Assembly: GCA_024401115.1 (NCBI GenBank) | Contig: JAKSLP010000001.1 | Location: 89,071 to 153,070, forward strand | Length of the DNA: 64,000 bases | Direction: 5' to 3' | From: Bacteroidaceae bacterium | Lineage (GTDB): Bacteria > Bacteroidota > Bacteroidia > Bacteroidales > Bacteroidaceae | Shown here: positions 43,388 to 50,261 of the stretch, piece by piece | Layout: the number at the start of each line of letters is the position of its first letter | How positions within the stretch are numbered: the first letter of the stretch is position 1 | Position numbers and translations under genes: made by a program | Notes under the pieces: generated by a model | What the model saw: the letters and a program-made list of their open reading frames with translations, nothing else | Database searches by the model: none | What the model was told of the DNA's origin: nothing

Positions 43388-45445
43388 TCAATCGTTCTTG
43401 ATGCCATTCCGGCGTAACAATGCGTTAATGTTTGGTTCCTGTCCTCTGAATTCACGGTATAAATCCTTAGGATGAACGGTTCCACCCTTTGAAAGTAACG
43501 TGCGGAAGCGGGATGCTGTATCTGTATTAAAGATTCCTGTTTCCTTAAATAAGGAGAAGGCGTCGGCATCCAGCACTTCTGCCCATTTATAACTGTAATA
43601 GCCGGCTGCGTATCCTCCACACATGATATGACTGAACTGGGTGGTCATGCAACAGCCATCTACCACTGGAAGCAGTTGTGTGCCTTTCCATGCTTCCTTT
43701 TCAAAAGACTGAATGTCTGTATCTTCCTTAAGTTCTTCCTTGCGGGTATAGTAGGCCATGTCCAAAATGCCGAAACTGAGTTGGCGTAGGCATGCGTAGC
43801 CTGTATTGAAATTGCTGGCTTCACGGATACGTTCAATAAACTCATCCGGCATCAGTTCATCGGTCTGATAATGACGGGCGAAAGTGTGTAGGAACTCTTT
43901 CTCATGAACATAGTTTTCCATGAACTGAGAAGGCAGTTCCACAAAATCCCAGTAAACGTTTGTTCCACTCAAGGATTCGAAAGTGGTATTGGCAAATATG
44001 CCATGAAGCGAGTGGCCAAATTCGTGTAGGAATGTCTCAACTTCTCCTAAAGTCAACAACGCCGGTTTGGTTGGAGTTGGCTTAGTGAAATTGGTGGTGA
44101 TAGAAACATGTGGCCGGCGGTTCACCCCGTTTTCTATGCACTGTTCCTGATAGGAGGTCATCCATGCCCCAGAGCGCTTTCCGGCTCTTGGGTAAAAATC
44201 GGTATAGAGTACGGCTAAGAAACTGCCGTCCTTGTCGTAAACCTCGAATGGAGTGACATCTGGATGAAATACAGGGATATCAGTGTTCTTCTTAAAACTT
44301 ATTCCGTATAATCTGCTGGCCAATGCAAAAACACCGTCAATAACCTTATCTACTTGAAGATAAGGACGTAACATTTCCGGATCTAAATTGTATTTCTCGC
44401 GTCGTAAAAGGTTGCTGTAATAAGACCAGTCCCAAGGCATCAACTGAAAGCCTTTGCCTTCAGTCTTACGCGCCAGGTCCTCAATTTCCTTTTTCTCTTC
44501 CAGGGCTTTGGGACGATATGAATCGAGCAACTGATTCAGCAATTGGTAAACATTGTGCTCATTTTCTGCCATGCGGTTTTCCAAGGCATAGCTTGCGTAA
44601 GTTTCATAACCTAAGAGTTGGGCAATCTCACGTCGCAGGTTAACCAGTTTACAAACTAACTGGCAGTTGTCTGTCTCCCCTCCATGTGCACACTTGGTAT
44701 TGTAAGCCATGTACAGTTCCTCTCTCAACGCCCTATCTTTACAGTAGGTCATCAATCCGCTATAGCTGGGACCATGCAAGGTGAAGGCCCAACCATCCAG
44801 ATTCTTCTCTTTGGCAGTTTGGGCTGCTGTTTCCAAATCAGTTTCAGGCAAGCCTTCCAATTTGCTGCCATCGGTAACATGAAGAACGTATGCATTGGTC
44901 TCTTTGAGCGTGTTCTGTTGGAATTTTAAAGCACATTGACTGGATTCCAGACTCAACTCTCTGAATTTCAACTTCTGTTCCTCATTCAAGTTAGCGCCTC
45001 TACGGGAAAAACTTTTATAACAGTTCTCCAATAACTTCTGTTCTTCCTGATTAAGCTTAGGCTTTGCCTCGTAAACCGATTTAATACGGGCAAATAATTT
45101 CTCATTCAAGCCGATATTATTGCTGTGCTCAGACAAAAGAGGCTGCATCTTATTGGCCAGCTCGTCCAATTCATCACAAGTTTCTGCACTCATCAGGTTG
45201 AACATCACGTTTGTGACCCTGTTTAGTAATGCTCCACTTCGCTCCAAGGCTAGAATGGTATTCTCAAAAGTTGGTGCCTCTGGGTTGTTTACAATCTCAT
45301 CTACTTCTGCCTGACCTTGGCGGATTCCTTCTAAAATAGCAGGCTCATAGTCCTCCAACATGATACGGTCGAATGGAACCGTCCCATGAGGTGTGTCATA
45401 GGTTTCAAAAAACGGATTCTTCCGAATGTTTGTATCTGTACTCAT
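43388..45445 (-). CDS. M3-family metallopeptidase (peptidyl-dipeptidase Dcp-like)
   Basis: A 685-residue thimet-type zinc peptidase. The active site HEFGHSLHG lies at about residue 470, with the third ligand Glu in GTNVYWDFVELPSQFMENY. The N-terminus has no signal peptide, so it probably acts on peptides in the cytoplasm. The length matches Dcp/oligopeptidase A. It leads the peptidase-deaminase-S41 run; the Crp-like gene ends five bases upstream. Confidence 0.93.
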   Translation of the reverse strand: MSTDTNIRKNPFFETYDTPHGTVPFDRIMLEDYEPAILEGIRQGQAEVDEIVNNPEAPTFENTILALERSGALLNRVTNVMFNLMSAETCDELDELANKMQPLLSEHSNNIGLNEKLFARIKSVYEAKPKLNQEEQKLLENCYKSFSRRGANLNEEQKLKFRELSLESSQCALKFQQNTLKETNAYVLHVTDGSKLEGLPETDLETAAQTAKEKNLDGWAFTLHGPSYSGLMTYCKDRALREELYMAYNTKCAHGGETDNCQLVCKLVNLRREIAQLLGYETYASYALENRMAENEHNVYQLLNQLLDSYRPKALEEKKEIEDLARKTEGKGFQLMPWDWSYYSNLLRREKYNLDPEMLRPYLQVDKVIDGVFALASRLYGISFKKNTDIPVFHPDVTPFEVYDKDGSFLAVLYTDFYPRAGKRSGAWMTSYQEQCIENGVNRRPHVSITTNFTKPTPTKPALLTLGEVETFLHEFGHSLHGIFANTTFESLSGTNVYWDFVELPSQFMENYVHEKEFLHTFARHYQTDELMPDEFIERIREASNFNTGYACLRQLSFGILDMAYYTRKEELKEDTDIQSFEKEAWKGTQLLPVVDGCCMTTQFSHIMCGGYAAGYYSYKWAEVLDADAFSLFKETGIFNTDTASRFRTLLSKGGTVHPKDLYREFRGQEPNINALLRRNGIKND

Positions 45446-45450
45446 GCGTT

Positions 45451-46140
45451 TTAATCGGCTAAAGCTATTAATTTTTCCATGCGAGGAACTTCAATGATTG
45501 ATCGTCTCAGAATCAAGGCTTCCTCTGCTTGTAATTCGTTCAAGGTTTTGGAAACATTTACGCGAGTCTCGCATAATTGATTGGCTAATTCCTCCATTTT
45601 AATCTTTATTCTCTTTTCTCCGGATGGCTTTCGGCAATGGCTTGCAATGAAACGGATAATACGGTTTCTGATAGAACCATTGAATGGCTGCCACAGCAAT
45701 TTCTGGGCATTTTGGGCCTGTGCAGAAATGAGGTTGATGTAGTTGAGCCTAAATACTTCATATTGCAAAAGACTTTCCCAAAACTCAGATTTACTGATGT
45801 TTAGCGCACCGACATCGCTTGTCGCCACATAACTGTGGGTGTAGCGGGTACGAGGACCAAACAGGACTTCTGGCTCCAAAACGGCAGGTGAACTGATTTT
45901 TTCGTAAAACGTAAACTGATTGTCATTCCCTACCGTCTCTATCTCAATGTCACCGTCAAGAATAAATAGGATTGAGTTGCATGATGAGTTCTGCTCAATG
46001 AGAACGTCCCCTGGCTTGTATTTTGAAAAATCAAATTTGATTTTTTCAATAATCCAAGCCATATCGCTACTGCCCAAACCTTGAAAGAGTGGGAGTTGAA
46101 GCAATTTCTCGTATATACTCAGTTCAATTCGCTTTGCCAT
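45451..46140 (-). CDS. Crp/Fnr-family transcriptional regulator
   Basis: A 229-residue regulator with a cyclic-nucleotide-binding-like beta roll (about 25-140; YKPGDVLIEQNSSCNSILFILDGDIEIE) and a C-terminal winged helix (150-225; MEELANQLCETRVNVSKTLNELQAEEALILRRSIIEVP). No Fe-S cysteine cluster is seen, and the ligand is unknown. It lies between apbE and the M3 peptidase gene with 5-15 bp gaps, so is likely operonic. Confidence 0.88.
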   Translation of the reverse strand: MAKRIELSIYEKLLQLPLFQGLGSSDMAWIIEKIKFDFSKYKPGDVLIEQNSSCNSILFILDGDIEIETVGNDNQFTFYEKISSPAVLEPEVLFGPRTRYTHSYVATSDVGALNISKSEFWESLLQYEVFRLNYINLISAQAQNAQKLLWQPFNGSIRNRIIRFIASHCRKPSGEKRIKIKMEELANQLCETRVNVSKTLNELQAEEALILRRSIIEVPRMEKLIALAD

Positions 46141-46155
46141 ACCGGAAAAGTGATG

Positions 46156-47181
46156 CTAGTTACTAAATTTCTGTTCCAACGAAGGTGTGTAGTAAACCTG
46201 ATTCTCCCCTTGCTCATTGCTGTAGATAAGATAAACTACCAACTCCGGGTGATTTTCCAGGAATAGTTTGGTCTTTTCCAATCCCATTACCATAAAGGCT
46301 GTGGCGTATCCATCTGCTGTCATACAGTCCTTTGCGATAACAGTTGCCGAAAGCAGGTTGTGATCGGCTGGATATCCGGTATGAGGATTAATGGTATGGG
46401 CATATTTCTTACCGTCCACGATCCGGAAATTACGGTAGTTGCCGGATGTGGCTAAAGCCTCGTTGTTTAATGATAAAATCTGCTGGGTCTCCTGTGTCGC
46501 TGCCATCATATCATCTATAGGCTTGGTAATTCCAATACGCCAAGGCTGATTGCGACTGGATATTCCATGGGTAACCACTTCACCGCCAATCTCAATCATG
46601 AAATTTTGTACACCCTTTCTTGATAAAAGGGCAGCCACAACATCCACGCCAAATCCTTTAGCAATAGAACTGCAATCCAACATGATACGATCATCTTCTT
46701 TTTGGATGTTGTTATTAACCATTTTAATCTTTTGGTATCCGATAAACTCTTTCAGACTGTCTACTACAGCACTATCAGGCTCTATATCGTTCTTAAAGCC
46801 GAATCCCCAAAGATTGACCAGCGGGCTGACTGTAATATCAAAGTCGCCATCGGTCTGTTCTGAGATTTTCATGGCGGTTTCGAAGACTACTTTAAACATG
46901 TCGTTCACCTTCATGTCTGAATTGTTGTTGATAGCAGTGATAATACTTTCCTTGTTGAATGGGGATAGTGATGCGTCAACTTTAGCCAATTCCGCCTTTA
47001 TTTCCTCATGGTAGTTTGTACTTGACTGATAGGTGATATGATAAAATGTGCCAAAGATGGTTCCGCTATCTTTTTGATAGGGTGCATTCGCATTTTGCCG
47101 GATGATGAGAATGCTTCCGACAATCAGCAGTATCAGAAATGGAAGTTTCCATATCCATTTGTTATTCTGTTTATTATCCAT
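46156..47181 (-). CDS. apbE: FAD:protein FMN transferase
   Basis: A 341-residue exported flavin transferase that links FMN to Thr residues of membrane proteins such as NqrB/NqrC and RnfG. It has an N-terminal membrane anchor (about 11-28) and the conserved GTFYHITYQ, VNLWGFGF, DCSSIAKGFGVD, FMIEIGGEVVTHG and HTINPHTGYP motifs; the Mg-binding DGYATAFMVMG is near the C-terminus. It is followed by the Crp-like gene and preceded by an outer-membrane/lipoprotein pair. Confidence 0.93.
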   Translation of the reverse strand: MDNKQNNKWIWKLPFLILLIVGSILIIRQNANAPYQKDSGTIFGTFYHITYQSSTNYHEEIKAELAKVDASLSPFNKESIITAINNNSDMKVNDMFKVVFETAMKISEQTDGDFDITVSPLVNLWGFGFKNDIEPDSAVVDSLKEFIGYQKIKMVNNNIQKEDDRIMLDCSSIAKGFGVDVVAALLSRKGVQNFMIEIGGEVVTHGISSRNQPWRIGITKPIDDMMAATQETQQILSLNNEALATSGNYRNFRIVDGKKYAHTINPHTGYPADHNLLSATVIAKDCMTADGYATAFMVMGLEKTKLFLENHPELVVYLIYSNEQGENQVYYTPSLEQKFSN

Positions 47182-47183
47182 AA

Positions 47184-47915
47184 TTATTGTCTTGTTGGTA
47201 GTTCTGCTTTAATCTTTTTACTCAAGTCAAAAGTGAGGTAATAGGATAGTGTAAATCCGCTATTTCCTCCGCTTCCAAAACCAGGAACGTAGTAAGGAGT
47301 GGCCTCAATAGGCTGTTTTTCTTTTAACTTGCTTTTGTAGCGGACATTGAATCCCATATGATAGTTCTTGAACACTTCGGCTTCCAATCCTACAACAAAT
47401 TCAAACCATAATCGGTTGGCTGACAAACCTTCATAATCCAAAGGGTGCGCATTGTGCCAGATGGGGTCTTTAATGTCTGGACCGTTCACGTCAAAATTAT
47501 AAGTGCTGAAAGCCAGACGACCACCCACGAACAATCGATTGTTCTGTGTCTTATCCTTTAACATATTAATATCGGCACCCAATCGCAAATATGGAGCTGC
47601 AGTCTTATATTGTATGTTGGTCTCGTCATTTGTTCCATTGTACTTGGCATAGCCTAATTCTGCGACAGGAAAGTATTTGTTCTTTATGCTAAACCGTAGG
47701 GCAGCCTCAGAACCCAAAGTGTTTCCTCCAATCAAATGAGCAATAGGTGTACCTACTTCCACAGATAGAGACATGCCTTGGATGAAAGACAAATGAGTGA
47801 AACGGGATACGGCATTTTCTGCAGCTTCCCGTGCCATTCCGTCCTGAGCCCAACTGTATAGTGGCAGAAGTGAAAACAGACTACTTAAAATATATGCGGA
47901 AATTTTCAACTTCAT
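47184..47915 (-). CDS. Predicted outer-membrane beta-barrel protein (DUF6048-like)
   Basis: A 243-residue protein with signal peptide (cleavage after about YSWA) and short amphipathic strands typical of an 8-strand barrel (MSLSVEVGTPIAHLIGG, LRLGADINML, FEFVVGLEAEVF, FTLSYYLTFDL). I recall this type as DUF6048, usually paired with a DUF6452 lipoprotein as here, but cannot check. The ATG at 47915 overlaps the lipoprotein gene by 35 bp; a TTG at 47924 is an alternative. Confidence 0.72.
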   Translation of the reverse strand: MKLKISAYILSSLFSLLPLYSWAQDGMAREAAENAVSRFTHLSFIQGMSLSVEVGTPIAHLIGGNTLGSEAALRFSIKNKYFPVAELGYAKYNGTNDETNIQYKTAAPYLRLGADINMLKDKTQNNRLFVGGRLAFSTYNFDVNGPDIKDPIWHNAHPLDYEGLSANRLWFEFVVGLEAEVFKNYHMGFNVRYKSKLKEKQPIEATPYYVPGFGSGGNSGFTLSYYLTFDLSKKIKAELPTRQ

Positions 47916-48357
47916 TGTTGTCAACCTTTCTATTTAATACGGATATGGAGTCTAAATTGTTATGCGTTAATTGTATGTCACTGACATAGTGTTCTACCCA
48001 GGTTCCGCATTCCGGTGAATTAAAATGGGGAACATTCTCTTTTTTAACAATAATCATATCCTTGTATGTATGATGACTTGCGGTCTTTATTTCCAACGTC
48101 AACGTGTCTGAACTGTTGTAATAGCTCATAGGCAGATCTATGGAGCTAATATTGAATAACCGGTTTGCCAGTAAAGTGTCCCGGCCGTTGACTTTCAAGT
48201 AAATATCCAGAGTGTCACTAAGTTGAAGCGGCTTATCTGCTTTGTAAAATGACCATTTGGCATATACACCATTGGTCAGCGGACAGTTTATGTCCGAACA
48301 TCCGACTAGAGTTATTGCTGCTATGCAACAGCAAAAAAGGAATCTTAATCTTTTCAT
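47881..48357 (-). CDS. Predicted lipoprotein (DUF6452-like)
   Basis: A 158-residue exported lipoprotein: the signal MKRLRFLFCCCIAAITLVGC ends with the lipobox LVGC at Cys20. The mature part is a small beta domain with CPLTNGVYAKWSFY and ECGTWVEHYVSDIQLTHNNLDSI. It overlaps the downstream barrel gene by 35 bp in a different frame, so the two are probably produced together, possibly as a barrel-lipoprotein complex. The glycosyltransferase gene ends three bases upstream. Confidence 0.75.
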   Translation of the reverse strand: MKRLRFLFCCCIAAITLVGCSDINCPLTNGVYAKWSFYKADKPLQLSDTLDIYLKVNGRDTLLANRLFNISSIDLPMSYYNSSDTLTLEIKTASHHTYKDMIIVKKENVPHFNSPECGTWVEHYVSDIQLTHNNLDSISVLNRKVDNNEVENFRIYFK

Positions 48358-48359
48358 GG

Positions 48360-49310
48360 TCAGATTTCTTTTTCAATCAGGTATTTGTTACGCTCTTGTG
48401 AATTTCTGCTGATCAATTCTCCCAAGAAACCGGCAAGGAAAAACTGACTGCCCAAGATCATAGTCGTCAATGCGATATAAAACCAAGGATTATCTGTTAC
48501 TAAACGATAGGGGAGTCCATTGACTAAATGGTATAGCTTTGTTCCACCTACCAGAATGACTGCCAGAAATCCCAGCATAAACATTAGTGTTCCTGTCAGG
48601 CCAAAAATATGCATTGGCTTTAATCCGAAACGACTCAAAAACCAAAGGGAGATAAGATCCAGATAGCCGTTGACAAAACGGTCCAAACCGAACTTGGTCT
48701 TGCCGTATTTTCTGGCTTGATGATGAACCACTTTCTCTCCAATTTTGGTAAATCCCGCATTTTTCGCTAAATATGGGATATATCGGTGCATTTCACCATA
48801 AACCTCAATGTTCTTTATGACATCCTTACGATAAGCTTTCAAGCCGCAATTGAAATCATGCAGGTTGTGAATGCCGCTAACTCTTCTGGCTGTGGCATTA
48901 AAGAGCTTGGTAGGAATAGTCTTAGACAACGGGTCGTATCTTTTCTGTTTGTATCCAGAGACCAGATCAAATCCATCAACTGTAATCATTTTGTACAAAT
49001 CAGGAATTTCGTCTGGTGAATCCTGGAGATCGGCATCCATAGTGATTACGACATTGCCTTGTGCCCTTTCAAAACCGCAAAATAGTGCTGGGCTCTTACC
49101 GTAATTACGACGGAACTTAATGCCTTTGACATTGCCGCTTTTTTGTTGCAGTGATTCTATCACATCCCAAGAGCGGTCGGTACTTCCATCGTTCACAAAG
49201 ATGACCTCGTAACTGAATTTATGAGCAGTCATTACACGGTCGATCCATGCAAACAGTTCAGGAAGCGACTCCTCTTCGTTATATAATGGCACAATAACTG
49301 AAATATCCAT
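48360..49310 (-). CDS. Family 2 glycosyltransferase (DPM1/GtrB-like)
   Basis: A 316-residue membrane enzyme. The GT-A domain (1-225) shows SVIVPLYNEEESLPEL, FVNDGSTDRSWDVI, the metal-binding DADLQDSPDEIPDLY and NCGLKAYRKDVI. Two C-terminal transmembrane helices lie at about 233-258 and 275-298. This architecture transfers a sugar to undecaprenyl or similar lipid phosphate. It is followed by the lipoprotein/barrel pair and preceded six bases upstream by DUF4199. Confidence 0.92.
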   Translation of the reverse strand: MDISVIVPLYNEEESLPELFAWIDRVMTAHKFSYEVIFVNDGSTDRSWDVIESLQQKSGNVKGIKFRRNYGKSPALFCGFERAQGNVVITMDADLQDSPDEIPDLYKMITVDGFDLVSGYKQKRYDPLSKTIPTKLFNATARRVSGIHNLHDFNCGLKAYRKDVIKNIEVYGEMHRYIPYLAKNAGFTKIGEKVVHHQARKYGKTKFGLDRFVNGYLDLISLWFLSRFGLKPMHIFGLTGTLMFMLGFLAVILVGGTKLYHLVNGLPYRLVTDNPWFYIALTTMILGSQFFLAGFLGELISRNSQERNKYLIEKEI

Positions 49311-49316
49311 TTTCTG

Positions 49317-49877
49317 TTAATTTTTAATTCGTTTAATAGGGCTGTTCGTTTTGATACGTGCAAGCAGCATGATAATTGGAGAAATCATGAAACTGACCAT
49401 CAGATTGTTTTCTGTAATCAGCAAAGCAAAATTTATCGGTTTGATATTGCAAATGGTTGACACCATGTCCTCAACAGTCATTCCGCTACCGGCAAGCATG
49501 GACTCCATGGCGATTTTTTGCTCTGGCATTTCCATCAGTTCTGTATACATTTGAGCAAATGTTCCATTATCCAAAAATCTCATGTAGATAAAAACACCCA
49601 TCGCCATAAAAATGCATGCATAGAAAAGCATACACATTGTAAAGAACCAGTGACCGCCAAACGACAATTCGCCCTTGCAGACTTTCCACCTGAATTGGTA
49701 GCAGAAAACAACAGTAGCAAACAAGGAGCCAATAACCATTCCCAACCCAAACATGGAAAAAAGAGGATTGCTTAGGAAATTTGCGAAACCTGTGAAGGAC
49801 AGGATCCACATAATGCCTATCAGCGTACCCAGTTTTGGCGATACTGTTTTAATCTGTTGAAATGTTTCTTTTTCCAT
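49317..49877 (-). CDS. DUF4199 membrane protein
   Basis: A 186-residue inner-membrane protein with four predicted transmembrane helices (about 16-33, 39-60, 75-98 and 150-175), matching the Bacteroidetes DUF4199 family, often found beside a GtrB-like glycosyltransferase as here. It may be a membrane partner of that enzyme; no catalytic residues are known. It is the first gene of the operon running down to the M3 peptidase region, with a candidate -7 box TATTTTTG (49907-49900). Confidence 0.82.
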   Translation of the reverse strand: MEKETFQQIKTVSPKLGTLIGIMWILSFTGFANFLSNPLFSMFGLGMVIGSLFATVVFCYQFRWKVCKGELSFGGHWFFTMCMLFYACIFMAMGVFIYMRFLDNGTFAQMYTELMEMPEQKIAMESMLAGSGMTVEDMVSTICNIKPINFALLITENNLMVSFMISPIIMLLARIKTNSPIKRIKN

Positions 49878-49987
49878 CTTTTTATAGCGAATATCGGTGC
49901 AAAAATACGGAAAAAAACTGAAGTTGCCTTATTAATTAGGTGGAATTAAGAGAGAGTCGGGCCTTTTTCGGTTTTTTTTAAGGATTA

Positions 49988-50019
49988 TTTGGATGGGATA
50001 GATAAAAGTACTACCTTTG
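49988..50019 (+). promoter_or_regulatory. Consensus promoter of the SRP RNA/tRNA-Thr operon
   Basis: TTTG, 20 bp, TACCTTTG: a perfect consensus, with the start expected near 50026, just before the SRP RNA. Confidence 0.88.
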
Positions 50020-50030
50020 CACTCGCAAAA

Positions 50031-50128
50031 TGGGTAAGTCCTATACGGCCAGCTCCTTGGGAATCCTCCAGGGCTTGATCGCAGCAAAGGTACTAGGTTG
50101 TAGCGGCGCGATATAGTAAGCTTACCCA
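50031..50128 (+). ncRNA. ffs: Probable signal recognition particle RNA (small 4.5S type)
   Basis: A structured RNA of about 98 nt closed by an 8-bp stem (TGGGTAAG 50031-50038 / CTTACCCA 50121-50128). The centre has the SRP domain IV pattern: CCAGG on the 5' side and GCAGCAAAGGTA on the 3' side (50069-50092), the symmetric-loop residues that bind Ffh. Inner pairs such as CTATA/TATAG support a long rod. The apical loop is not the usual GGAA. A consensus promoter precedes it and tRNA-Thr follows directly. Confidence 0.72.
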
Positions 50129-50131
50129 CCC

Positions 50132-50205
50132 GCCTCTTTAGCTCAGTTGGCCAGAGCACGTGATTTGTAATCTCGGGGTCGTTGGTTCGAATCCGACAAG
50201 AGGCT
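50132..50205 (+). tRNA. tRNA-Thr(TGT)
   Basis: Cloverleaf: acceptor GCCTCTT / AAGAGGC, D arm AGCTCAGTTGGCCAGAGC, anticodon loop TTTGTAA (TGT, reads ACA), T loop GTTCGAATCC. The anticodon stem has one T-T mismatch. CCA is not encoded. It begins three bases after the SRP RNA stem and is presumably cut from the same transcript. Confidence 0.94.
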
Positions 50206-50206
50206 C

Positions 50207-50241
50207 AAAAAAAAGGAAGCATGTTTGTGCTTCCTTTTTTT
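50207..50241 (+). terminator. Terminator of the SRP RNA/tRNA-Thr transcript
   Basis: Stem GGAAGCA / TGCTTCC extended by A8/T7 pairs, 6-nt loop, ending in seven T. Confidence 0.88.
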
Positions 50242-50261
50242 GTATCCATTAATGAAAAGTA

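Noticed and set aside
49932..50159. 75-residue - strand ORF
   Set aside because: It is antisense to the SRP RNA and part of tRNA-Thr.
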